From Bowmanella dokdonensis (GTDB lineage Bacteria > Pseudomonadota > Gammaproteobacteria > Enterobacterales > Alteromonadaceae), in contig NZ_JAFKCV010000011.1 in assembly GCF_017254865.1 (NCBI RefSeq), forward strand, positions 62,001 to 126,000: DNA of 64,000 bases. The letters run 5' to 3'. Each line of letters begins with the position of its first letter. The first letter of the stretch is position 1. This document shows positions 56,603 to 64,000 of this stretch, piece after piece. Both the position numbers and the translations under genes were made by a program. Below the pieces are notes generated by a model. The model did no database searches. It had not been told where the DNA came from and saw only the letters and a list, made by a program, of their open reading frames with translations.

Positions 56603-57397
56603 TTAGAGGGGGGCGATAAAGCGCCCCTCTTCAATCAGCTCGATATAGTGCGCCGCCTTATCCTCAATGGGGGCGGTCTTCTTTCCCTGTTCATGCAAAA
56701 TGGCCTGAATACTGGTCAGGTTGAGATCTTCCACGCCGAATTCCCGAGCGACATAACCCCACAGATAAGCCCAGTCAAACTGCTCTTCCTTCATAAACAA
56801 ACTGGACAGGCTACGAAAGATTTCCCTGTCGATTTCTTCATCTTCCTTGTACAGCTCCAGTGCGTGGTAGAGCAGTCGGATGGTCTTTGGGCGATCAAAC
56901 TTGCTGTAGTAAGTGGCCAGTGCGACCTGCATTTCGGGGTATTCAAGCTGATTGTTCTTCTCGTACTGCAAAAATCCCTGTAAGGCCTGCTCGCTGTGAA
57001 AACGCGACCATTGATAGTAAAGCAGATGCGGTGTGGTGGCATCGCGGGTTTCATTTGCCAGCCGCTTGAGTTCGCGCTCGGCGGTCAGCAGGCCACGGAT
57101 ACGTTCCGATTTCTTTTCCTTGAGCTTGATATGCTCAATCTGAGAGGCCTTGCTGATACATTTCTTATAGTCTTCGAAATCCAGTAACAGATCATAACGC
57201 AGCTTATCTGTGGGACTGACCGACATCTGATACCTGTGCTTGATGATGTCGGCCTTTTCCGCCCGGCACCAGCCATCCGGATTAAGATCGCTACACATGT
57301 CGGGATAGGTCTCGCAGATATCCTTGACACTGTTGCTGTTGAAGCCCCCACAGGCGGACAGCAGGAAAAGTAAAAAAACTGAGGGGATTCTACCCAT
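56603..57397 (-). CDS. DUF2989 lipoprotein
   Basis: A 264-residue lipoprotein: signal MGRIPSVFLLFLLSACGG with lipobox LSAC, then CETYPDMCSDLNPDGWCRAEK with three more cysteines, and helical repeats resembling a TPR array (YYQWSRFHSEQALQGFLQYE, RPKTIRLLYHALELYKED). These features match the DUF2989 family of Vibrio/Shewanella/Alteromonas, whose role is unknown. Monocistronic and convergent with gnd. Confidence 0.85.
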   Translation of the reverse strand: MGRIPSVFLLFLLSACGGFNSNSVKDICETYPDMCSDLNPDGWCRAEKADIIKHRYQMSVSPTDKLRYDLLLDFEDYKKCISKASQIEHIKLKEKKSERIRGLLTAERELKRLANETRDATTPHLLYYQWSRFHSEQALQGFLQYEKNNQLEYPEMQVALATYYSKFDRPKTIRLLYHALELYKEDEEIDREIFRSLSSLFMKEEQFDWAYLWGYVAREFGVEDLNLTSIQAILHEQGKKTAPIEDKAAHYIELIEEGRFIAPL

Positions 57398-57609
57398 GAA
57401 AACTCCGGAAAATGAAGAAAGTTTACCTACAAATAACTGGTAAATCAGCTAATTCAAGTAATTCTGAAACTTAAGCACAATTTGGCGTGGGCCCGCTGTT
57501 TCATTAAAATAGCGGCCGTTTTTGACGATGCCAAGAGGTAACCTGTTTTTATCCACGCGTCATCGACAACCCACCTCTTCTATAACCCAAAGACGTAAAG
57601 GCGAAGTGC

Positions 57610-59070
57610 ATGAACCACCAACATGAACAAGAGTTACTGAACAGCTGGCAGGAGCGGCAGGAATATGCCGAGTTGATGCAACCTCTGCTTGGCAAACTGT
57701 ACCGTGAAAAGGCGGTCGAGGTAACTCTTTATGGTCGTCCACTGCTGGGGGCTAACAGCATAGACATCATCAAGGCGCATCGCATGGTGCGCCTGCATAC
57801 GGGCAATAAGCTGCGGTTGCGTGAGAGCTGGCCGCTGCTGGAGGCCATGAGCGGGATGAAGCTGGCTCCTGCCCAGGTGGACCTGGGTAAGCTGGCCTAT
57901 AACTATCATTTCGGGGATAAGGCCCAGGGCCGCGACATACAGGGTTATCTGCGTGATGAGCTGGCCGATATCGTCGATCGGGACGACACCCATGAACCCC
58001 AGGATGTGGTGCTCTATGGTTTCGGCCGCATTGGCCGCCTGCTGGCCCGCCTTCTGATTGAGCGCCACGGCCGTAACAACAAGTTGCGCCTGCGTGCCAT
58101 TGTCGTCAGGGGTGGCAAGGAAGGAGACCTGGAAAAGCGCGCAAGCCTGCTGCGCCGTGACTCGGTGCATGGTCCTTTTAACGGCAGCATTACGGTGGAT
58201 GCGGAGCGCAATGCGCTGAAAGCCAACGGCGCCTATATCCAGGTGATCTATGCCAATAGTCCAGCCGAGGTGGACTACACAAAGTATGGCATCAACAATG
58301 CCATCGTGGTGGACAACACCGGCATGTGGCGTGACCGTGACGGACTGGGCATGCATCTGCAGTCCAAAGGCGCCGCCAAGGTGTTGTTGACCGCGCCGGG
58401 TAAAGGCGACATCAAGAATATCGTCTATGGGGTCAACAATCATGACATCGATCCTGCAGACGCCATACTCTCTGCAGCAAGCTGCACCACCAATGCCATA
58501 ACACCGGTACTCAAAGCCCTGGATGAGCACTATGGTATTCTTAACGGTCATGTGGAAACAGTGCATTCCTACACCAATGACCAGAACCTGATTGACAACT
58601 TCCATAAGGCCGAGCGTCGTGGCCGTGCGGCACCGCTGAACATGGTCATTACCGAAACCGGCGCTGCCAAAGCCGTGGCCAAGGCGTATCCCAAGCTGGC
58701 AGGAAAACTCACTGGTAATGCCATCCGTGTCCCCACTCCCAATGTATCGCTGGTCATCTTGAACCTGAATCTGGGTAAGGAAACCAGCAGGGAGGAGATA
58801 AACGAGTTTTTGCGCAAGACCTCGCTGTTCTCCGATTTACAGCATCAGATTGACTATACGGCGTCCACGGAAATCGTTTCTACCGATCTGGTGGGGTCGC
58901 GCTTTGCATCGGTGGTGGATTCCCAGGCCACTATTGTGGCAGGCGACAGGGCCACCCTGTATGTTTGGTATGACAACGAGTTTGGCTATAGTTGCCAGGT
59001 CATGCGTGTGGTGCAGGATATGGCCGGACAAAAGGTACCGACCCTGCCGGCCAGTAAAGTCATCCGATAA
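57610..59070 (+). CDS. gapB: Long-form glyceraldehyde-3-phosphate dehydrogenase (GapB type)
   Basis: A 486-residue GAPDH with an N-terminal extension of about 135 residues (NHQHEQELLNSWQERQEYAE, DLGKLAYNYHFGDKAQGRD) before the NAD loop VVLYGFGRIGRLLARLL. The catalytic cysteine lies in SAASCTTNAITPVLKALDEH. HSYTNDQNLIDNFHKAERRG, TETGAAKAVAKAYPKLAG and VWYDNEFGYSCQVMRVV complete the domain. Such extended GAPDHs occur beside normal GapA in Vibrio and Alteromonadales and are thought to favour gluconeogenesis. AAAGGCGAAG precedes the ATG. No HexR box seen upstream. Confidence 0.92.
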   Translation: MNHQHEQELLNSWQERQEYAELMQPLLGKLYREKAVEVTLYGRPLLGANSIDIIKAHRMVRLHTGNKLRLRESWPLLEAMSGMKLAPAQVDLGKLAYNYHFGDKAQGRDIQGYLRDELADIVDRDDTHEPQDVVLYGFGRIGRLLARLLIERHGRNNKLRLRAIVVRGGKEGDLEKRASLLRRDSVHGPFNGSITVDAERNALKANGAYIQVIYANSPAEVDYTKYGINNAIVVDNTGMWRDRDGLGMHLQSKGAAKVLLTAPGKGDIKNIVYGVNNHDIDPADAILSAASCTTNAITPVLKALDEHYGILNGHVETVHSYTNDQNLIDNFHKAERRGRAAPLNMVITETGAAKAVAKAYPKLAGKLTGNAIRVPTPNVSLVILNLNLGKETSREEINEFLRKTSLFSDLQHQIDYTASTEIVSTDLVGSRFASVVDSQATIVAGDRATLYVWYDNEFGYSCQVMRVVQDMAGQKVPTLPASKVIR

Positions 59071-59091
59071 GAACAGAGCTACACTGAAAAT

Positions 59092-59114
59092 GCCCGGCTT
59101 GTCCGGGCTTTTTT
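59092..59114 (+). terminator. Intrinsic terminator after gapB
   Basis: GCCCGG-CTTGT-CCGGGC followed by TTTTTT, 21 bases after the gapB stop. Confidence 0.85.
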
Positions 59115-59149
59115 ACAGCAGGAACCTGACAGGGACAACGGCCTGCCGG

Positions 59150-59920
59150 TTATTTTTTAAACCAGGACCGGATGTTGCCGACCAGACTGACGCCCTGATG
59201 CAGGGCTTCGGTCACAACTGACGGCGGAGAGGCGCTTTGTAGTTGCCCCTCCGGCTTTTTATCCGCCACCCCCTTTATTTTGCCAATCTCCCTGAGTCCC
59301 ATGTAGCTGACAATGATCCCCACCACCCAGGGAATAGACTCCATATATAACTGGCCGGCAAAGGTGACCGGGCCCTGTCCCTGAGAGAAAAGTTGCGCCA
59401 GTCCGCTCATCAGGCCCGGGTCTGGATGATCCGGCCAGCGCATGACCCCGAACACATATTCGAAAGCGTTAAATGGCTGGATCCAACGCTGCAGGAAAGG
59501 CAGCCAGGTCACCAGCAGGTTTTGGATCAGGTCGATCACCACAAGGAAGAAGGGAAACATCACATAGTAGACCATCCAGCGCACCGCCCAGGGGCGGGTG
59601 GTCATGCGCATCAGAGCAATCTTTGAAGCAGCGCTGGCATCCAGTTTACTGGTGATGTGACTGTCCACCAGGCCAATCTCCACACCTAGGCGCTCATTCT
59701 GGGCCAGATACTGGTCCACTTCCCTGGCCATGATTTCTGCCCAACGATTCTGCTGATCCAGAGACATCTGCTGGACTTCAGTTTGCAACTCTTCCGGTGT
59801 TGAGGCCACAGATGCCTGGCCCGTAATCTGCTGCACCGTCTGGCGCCCCTTGCCAAACAGATCGGACACTTTATTGATGGCAGAGAAGATGTTTGGGATG
59901 GCGGCAATCAGTTGCATCAT
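59150..59920 (-). CDS. Phage-like 3TM holin
   Basis: A 256-residue membrane protein. An amphipathic N-terminal helix (MMQLIAAIPNIFSAINKVSD) and a coiled polar part are followed by two or three membrane helices (about 115-135, WMVYYVMFPFFLVVIDLIQN; about 135-150; about 205-225, SIPWVVGIIVSYMGLREIG) and a basic C-terminus. It resembles the three-helix holins found in tailed phages and gene-transfer agents. It directly follows an M15 endopeptidase gene (11-base gap), the usual holin/endolysin pairing. AGGAGACTGCACC precedes the ATG. Family call from memory, moderate confidence. Confidence 0.7.
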   Translation of the reverse strand: MMQLIAAIPNIFSAINKVSDLFGKGRQTVQQITGQASVASTPEELQTEVQQMSLDQQNRWAEIMAREVDQYLAQNERLGVEIGLVDSHITSKLDASAASKIALMRMTTRPWAVRWMVYYVMFPFFLVVIDLIQNLLVTWLPFLQRWIQPFNAFEYVFGVMRWPDHPDPGLMSGLAQLFSQGQGPVTFAGQLYMESIPWVVGIIVSYMGLREIGKIKGVADKKPEGQLQSASPPSVVTEALHQGVSLVGNIRSWFKK

Positions 59921-59931
59921 GGTGCAGTCTC

Positions 59932-60483
59932 CTAAAACAGATTGGCATCGATAAGTTTGTTTTTGATCAGGGTTTCCCGCACGGCCTCCGGGGAGAGGGT
60001 TTTCAACGGGTTACCCCCGATGCGCAACTGTGCATGGGGGTATTCCCTGAAGGTCGTCCAATCGCCCGCCCAGCTCATTCCCACCTGGCGTACTGCTTCT
60101 CCGTAGGCATCCCAATGATCTTTGGCTTCCAGATAGTTCCAGGCAGCTTTGCCGCCGATCAGCGGCACGGCGTCCCAGGCTTCGGCATAGTTGTGCCAAG
60201 ACTCGCCAGGGGCCGCATTGGTGACATGCTTGCCATAGCAGGGGCCGACCGATTCGAGTACATTGGCCAAAAAGCCGAAACCCTGACGATGGAAGCTGGC
60301 CATTTTCTGCTCGACTTCGGCCCTGGAACGGGACTGGCGGTAGAGTCTGGCCTGTTCCTCCAATGTTCTGAGGGTACAATAAATAAGCAGGTCGAAGCCG
60401 GCAGCATCATGGCAGGCACGGGTAACCCGTTCAGCTTTTTCTCTGGCCTCTGGGACCAGATCTTTCAAATCACGTGACGCCAT
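59932..60483 (-). CDS. M15-family peptidoglycan endopeptidase (endolysin-like)
   Basis: A 183-residue protein similar to the L-alanyl-D-glutamate/D-Ala-D-Ala peptidases of the M15 family: GFDLLIYCTLRTLEEQARLY, KHVTNAAPGESWHNYAEAWD with the SxHxxGxAxD-type zinc motif (His and Asp), AWDAVPLIGGKAAWN and YPHAQLR with the third ligand. No signal peptide, so export needs the neighbouring holin. ATG 60483 is chosen with GGAG seven bases upstream; 22 in-frame codons before it are not needed. The lysis pair has no other phage gene nearby. Confidence 0.8.
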   Translation of the reverse strand: MASRDLKDLVPEAREKAERVTRACHDAAGFDLLIYCTLRTLEEQARLYRQSRSRAEVEQKMASFHRQGFGFLANVLESVGPCYGKHVTNAAPGESWHNYAEAWDAVPLIGGKAAWNYLEAKDHWDAYGEAVRQVGMSWAGDWTTFREYPHAQLRIGGNPLKTLSPEAVRETLIKNKLIDANLF

Positions 60484-60659
60484 GCACATTCTCCGGGAAT
60501 GATGGACCGCCCAAAGGCAGGCTCTGTTCAGCTTTGGCCTGCCACACATGAGTGTAGCGATAAAATTTTACGCCGGTGAAAAGGCATTAAAAAATAATCG
60601 CGGCTGTCAGACGGTGAGACGATAAAAATACGAGTACAGCCTGATAAAAGGAGGCGTGA

Positions 60660-61169
60660 ATGAAGAAGTTGGTCAGGTCCAGGAGGCTCAGAGCCCTTGG
60701 GCGATGGGCCCTGTTAATCCTGCTGCTGGGAGGAGTTTACCAGTGGCAGACGCGGCATATGCTTGTGAGCGGCAGTCAGGTAGAGGAAATCAGCCTGTTG
60801 TCGTTACAGAGGGAGTCGATCCTCTTGGCGGCAGACGAGCGACCTGTACTGCTGTACTTTTTTGCCCCCTGGTGCGGGATTTGCGCTGCCAGCATCGGCA
60901 ATCTGAACAGTCTGGATTCCAAAGCGGTCAGGGTAATTACCATCGCCATGGATTATGGTTCTGTCGAGGAGGTGTGGGAGTTCGTTCGCCGACATGAAGT
61001 AAGTGGTCCGGTTCTGCTCGGCCATCAGGAACTGAAAATGACATTTAATCTTCGCGGGTATCCCACCTACTACCTGTTGGACAGGGATAACCGGGTGCTG
61101 GCATCGGATATGGGTTACAGCTCGGGACTGGGACTTAAAGTGCGCCAATGGCTGGCCTCGGGCTTGTGA
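60660..61169 (+). CDS. Membrane-anchored thioredoxin-like (TlpA/redoxin) protein
   Basis: A 169-residue protein with an N-terminal signal anchor (about residues 10-29, LRALGRWALLILLLGGVYQW) and a periplasmic thioredoxin fold with the active-site CxxC in FFAPWCGICAAS (Cys 72 and 75) and the cis-Pro loop RGYPTYYLLDRDNRV. Relatives serve cytochrome or disulfide maturation (ScsD/TlpA type). AAAAGGAGG precedes the ATG. Monocistronic. Confidence 0.88.
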   Translation: MKKLVRSRRLRALGRWALLILLLGGVYQWQTRHMLVSGSQVEEISLLSLQRESILLAADERPVLLYFFAPWCGICAASIGNLNSLDSKAVRVITIAMDYGSVEEVWEFVRRHEVSGPVLLGHQELKMTFNLRGYPTYYLLDRDNRVLASDMGYSSGLGLKVRQWLASGL

Positions 61170-61227
61170 GAAATGCCCCAGTTTGTGTTAGATTAAGCGC
61201 CGTCATTCACCTTACGTCAGATTTACA

Positions 61228-62352
61228 ATGAGAATAAGCTGCAATTTTGATAGCGGTAATATCCAGGTCGTTGAGGCCAATTCCCCGGACAATATTCGTC
61301 TTCGTATCCGCAAGGACAATCAATCAGACTTTTATCAGTGGTTTCACTTCCGACTCGACAGTCAGTCCATGCAGAATCACAGGCTGGTCATTGAAGATCT
61401 GGCCAAGTCTGCCTATCCGGATGGCTGGCAGGGCTACCAGGCCGTAGCCTCCTATGACCGCCAGGAATGGTTCAGGGTGGATTGCGAATTCGATGGCAAC
61501 AGCCTGATTATTGACCATACGCCCGAGTACGCTACCACCTATTTTGCTTATTTCGCCCCTTATTCCTATGAGCGTCACCTTGATCTGTTGGCCTGGGCGC
61601 AGACTTCGTTTGATTGCGAGCTCAGTCATCTTGGCGAAACCCTCGATGGCCGCGATATGTCGTTGCTGACCATAGGACAGGCAGAACAAGGCAGGAAGAA
61701 AATCTGGATCGTTGCCCGCCAGCATCCGGGAGAGACCATGGCCGAATGGCTGGTTGAAGGATTGCTGGAGCGGTTGCTCGACGAAGATGACGGGCTGGCC
61801 CGTTCATTGCTGGAGCAGGCGGTCTTTTACGTGGTGCCCAACATGAACCCGGACGGTGCAGTTCGCGGCCACCTGCGCACCAATGCCAAGGGAATTAACC
61901 TGAATCGTGAATGGGCTCATCCGTCGTTGGAAAACAGCCCGGAAGTCTTCCATGTTCGCAATAAGATGCAACAGACCGGGGTGGACATGTTTCTGGATGT
62001 GCATGGTGATGAAGCCTTGCCCTATAACTTTGTGGCCGGCGGTGAGGGGATACCCAATTACTCGGATAAGATTGCCCATCTGGAAAGCACTTTCAAACAG
62101 GCTTTGCTGATTGCTACACCGGAATTCCAGGATACCTACGGCTATCCCAAGGACAAACCTGGTGAAGCCAATCTGACCGTAGGCTCCAATGCCGTGGGCA
62201 ACGACTTCCAGTGTCTGGCCTACACGCTGGAAATGCCGTTCAAGGACAACGCCGAATTGCCCGATGCGGCCTACGGCTGGTCACCGGAGCGCAGCAAAAA
62301 GCTGGGACAGGATGTGCTGGTGGCGATACGGGCTGTGCTCAGCCAGCTCTGA
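61228..62352 (+). CDS. M14-family zinc carboxypeptidase (cytosolic carboxypeptidase type)
   Basis: A 374-residue cytoplasmic peptidase of the CCP/AGBL-like M14 branch. An N-terminal beta domain of about 120 residues (CNFDSGNIQVVEANSPDN, WFHFRLDS) precedes the catalytic domain. Zinc ligands: His166 and Glu169 in RQHPGETMAEWL and His259 in LDVHGDE. Catalytic Glu335 lies in LEMPFKDN, and the NPDGAVRGHLRTN motif provides substrate Arg. All are intact. The bacterial substrate is unknown; eukaryotic relatives remove glutamates from tubulin. No signal peptide. Confidence 0.9.
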   Translation: MRISCNFDSGNIQVVEANSPDNIRLRIRKDNQSDFYQWFHFRLDSQSMQNHRLVIEDLAKSAYPDGWQGYQAVASYDRQEWFRVDCEFDGNSLIIDHTPEYATTYFAYFAPYSYERHLDLLAWAQTSFDCELSHLGETLDGRDMSLLTIGQAEQGRKKIWIVARQHPGETMAEWLVEGLLERLLDEDDGLARSLLEQAVFYVVPNMNPDGAVRGHLRTNAKGINLNREWAHPSLENSPEVFHVRNKMQQTGVDMFLDVHGDEALPYNFVAGGEGIPNYSDKIAHLESTFKQALLIATPEFQDTYGYPKDKPGEANLTVGSNAVGNDFQCLAYTLEMPFKDNAELPDAAYGWSPERSKKLGQDVLVAIRAVLSQL

Positions 62353-62505
62353 CAGGTCCGATCCGCAACAGGTCCGATGGCGTCTGCGGCGGGATTAAAA
62401 GACTGCAAATAATGCATGAACACAGGTAAGCTGTGCGCGGGTGGATGGAAAGCCGCCCGCTTATCTATAACAAGCGAAAATAACGATAAATAAAAGGGGA
62501 ACGCA

Positions 62506-64000
62506 TTGGAATCCTTCAATCAACTATTACTCGGCCTCGATGGCATGCTGGGCAGTGCAGCCTGGTTTCCTTATGTGCTGCTGGGCGTGGGTCTGTTCTT
62601 TACCCTGTACCTGGGCTTTCCACAGATTCGATACTTCAGACATGCCTGGCTGGTGGTCACCGGTAAGCTGGACCGTAAGGGCGCCCCGGGCGATACGTCG
62701 CATTTCCAGGCCCTGACTACCGCCCTTTCCGGTACCGTGGGTACGGGCAATATAGGCGGAGTGGCTTTCGCTATTTTTCTCGGTGGTCCGGCCGCCCTGT
62801 TCTGGATGTGGGCCACGGCCTTTTTGGGCATGACCACCAAGTTTGTTGAGGTCACCCTGTCACACAAATACCGGATCAAGACCGAGGACGGCACGATGGC
62901 TGGCGGCCCCATGTTTTACATGGACAGACGCCTGAATATGAAGTGGCTGGCCGTTGCCTTTGCCATCGCCACAGTGATCAGTTCTTTTGGCACCGGTAAC
63001 CTGCCGCAGATCAATAACATCGCCCAGGGCATGCAAGCCACTTTCGGTCTTGAGCCCATGCTCACCGGCGGGGTACTGGCAGTATTGCTGGGTCTGGTGA
63101 TCCTTGGCGGTATCCATCGTATCGCCAAGGTTACCTCCAGAATCGTGCCCTTTATGTCGGTACTCTATATTGTCGGCGCACTGGGGGTGATTTTCTATAA
63201 TATCGAGAATATTGGTCCGGCCTTTGCCTCGGTCATCTCCGATGCCTTCACCGGTTCTGCCGCTGCCGGCGGTTTCCTCGGCGCCACCATCGCTTATGCT
63301 TTTAACCGTGGTGTAAATCGCGGTTTGTTCTCCAACGAAGCGGGGCAGGGGTCGGCTCCTATCGCTCACGCCGCCGCCAGAGCCGATGAACCGGTTTCCG
63401 AGGGCATGGTGTCTATCCTGGAACCTTTTATCGATACCATTATCATCTGTACCCTCACTGGTTTGGTGATCCTGTCATCCGGCGTCTGGAAGGAAAAGTT
63501 CGACAATCAGTTTGAACGTGCCGATATGGTGATACTGGCAGGCCAGTACTCAGATCAGAATGACCAGGACAAGCACCAACTGTATCTCTATCTGAATAAT
63601 GAAACCGGCCATCAGGTAAAAACCTTCAACGGTAGTATTGAAGTGGTCGCCGGCAAGGCCCTGACCCGCGACTTTACCGTCATCAACGCCCGCTCTGTGG
63701 CGGAAGATGTGATGTTCAGCGTGGGAGAGAAGGAAGATCTGTTCACCGGTACCCTGAATGTGCAGGACGGCAAGCTGGCCAAGGACAATATTATTGTCAC
63801 CGGCAAGTCCCTGGTGCATTCCGCGACTCTGACGACCATCGCCTTTACCCGCGGTTTCTTCGGGGATTACGGCCAGTACATCGTTTCTATCGGACTGTTG
63901 TTGTTCGCTTTTTCCACAGCCATTGCATGGTCCTATTACGGCGACCGGGCCATGACCTACCTGCTGGGCCCCCGTTCCGTCATGCCCTACCGGGTATTTT
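62506..64000 (+). CDS. AGCS-family Na+/alanine(glycine) symporter, 5' part, with inserted domain
   Basis: 498 codons are visible and the gene runs off the window. It starts at TTG 62506 ([17 protein letters not shown]), with AAGGGGAACGCA upstream. Membrane helices and signatures of the AGCS family: [51 protein letters not shown] and [17 protein letters not shown]. Between [10 protein letters not shown] (about residue 327) and [15 protein letters not shown] (about 441) there is a polar insertion of about 100 residues ([50 protein letters not shown]) that ordinary members of about 450-480 residues lack. It would lie outside the membrane and looks like a small beta domain. Confidence 0.88.
   Translation, partial: MESFNQLLLGLDGMLGSAAWFPYVLLGVGLFFTLYLGFPQIRYFRHAWLVVTGKLDRKGAPGDTSHFQALTTALSGTVGTGNIGGVAFAIFLGGPAALFWMWATAFLGMTTKFVEVTLSHKYRIKTEDGTMAGGPMFYMDRRLNMKWLAVAFAIATVISSFGTGNLPQINNIAQGMQATFGLEPMLTGGVLAVLLGLVILGGIHRIAKVTSRIVPFMSVLYIVGALGVIFYNIENIGPAFASVISDAFTGSAAAGGFLGATIAYAFNRGVNRGLFSNEAGQGSAPIAHAAARADEPVSEGMVSILEPFIDTIIICTLTGLVILSSGVWKEKFDNQFERADMVILAGQYSDQNDQDKHQLYLYLNNETGHQVKTFNGSIEVVAGKALTRDFTVINARSVAEDVMFSVGEKEDLFTGTLNVQDGKLAKDNIIVTGKSLVHSATLTTIAFTRGFFGDYGQYIVSIGLLLFAFSTAIAWSYYGDRAMTYLLGPRSVMPYRVF

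Noticed and set aside
60484-60549. Longer N-terminus for the M15 endopeptidase starting at 60549
   Set aside because: The extra 22 residues are arginine- and cysteine-rich without family resemblance, and the Shine-Dalgarno site fits ATG 60483.
60656-60997. Open frame of 113 codons overlapping the thioredoxin-like gene in another frame
   Set aside because: It overlaps a well-supported gene with AGGAGG and a CxxC active site, and its translation resembles no family.
1-64000. tRNA genes, rRNA genes, CRISPR arrays, insertion sequences and prophage attachment sites
   Set aside because: Looked for across the window by reading both strands; no tRNA-like cloverleaf, direct-repeat/spacer arrays, transposase or integrase proteins were seen.

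Overview
The window reads as an ordinary chromosomal segment of a marine-type gammaproteobacterium, most likely of the Alteromonadales (Alteromonadaceae-like). This rests on recognised protein families and gene order: PsrA-FadE, a CrbS-type sensor with a sodium/acetate symporter pair, a trp operon followed by rnm-yciO-scpA-scpB-rluB, HexR next to zwf-pgl-edd-glk-eda, and a long-form GapB. The species cannot be fixed from the sequence alone. I see no tRNA, rRNA, insertion sequence, integrase or CRISPR array.

Layout. 1-451: start of an M2-family peptidase lipoprotein (minus). 858-3893: psrA-fadE, fatty-acid sensing and beta-oxidation, with two PsrA-type operators. 3961-5529: an Aer-like PAS/chemoreceptor gene with an in-frame stop at codon 12. 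5682-7913: a TonB-dependent receptor. 8236-16682: an acetate-switch-like cluster (CrbS-type hybrid kinase, DUF4212 plus Na+/solute symporter, CNBD-CBS-nucleotidyltransferase, DnaQ-like exonuclease). 16709-18686: cysteine-synthase-like and D-amino-acid-transaminase-like PLP enzymes. 18746-22088: fur, a chemoreceptor and an internally shortened solute-binding protein. 22140-24158: sodC, arfB, yciI, yciB. 24278-31004: trpEGDCFBA read leftwards behind a trpL leader peptide with three tandem Trp codons and an attenuator. 31118-36521: rnm, yciO, scpA, scpB, an uncharacterised repeat protein, rluB.

37627-59070 is a central-carbon island: pykA, hexR, the operon zwf-pgl-edd-glk-eda (Entner-Doudoroff pathway), a hexose-6-P mutarotase, gapA, then malQ-glgB-glgX-gnd (glycogen and maltodextrin handling plus oxidative pentose phosphate) and a second, N-terminally extended GAPDH. 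HexR-type operators (TGTAAT-N3-ATTACA) lie at the pykA and hexR/zwf promoters, and weaker copies lie in front of gapA. This supports a local HexR regulon that switches between glycolytic and gluconeogenic flux.

59150-60483 holds a two-gene holin/endopeptidase lysis module with no other phage genes nearby. The window ends with a membrane-anchored thioredoxin-like protein, an M14 cytosolic-type carboxypeptidase and the first 498 codons of an AGCS Na+/alanine symporter that carries an unusual inserted domain.

Most genes are well-known families. The points most worth a second look are the stand-alone lysis pair, the nonsense codon in the Aer-like gene, the BamE-like repeat protein, the solute-binding protein that seems to have lost a lobe, the AGCS insertion, the trp attenuator and the HexR/PsrA operator sets.
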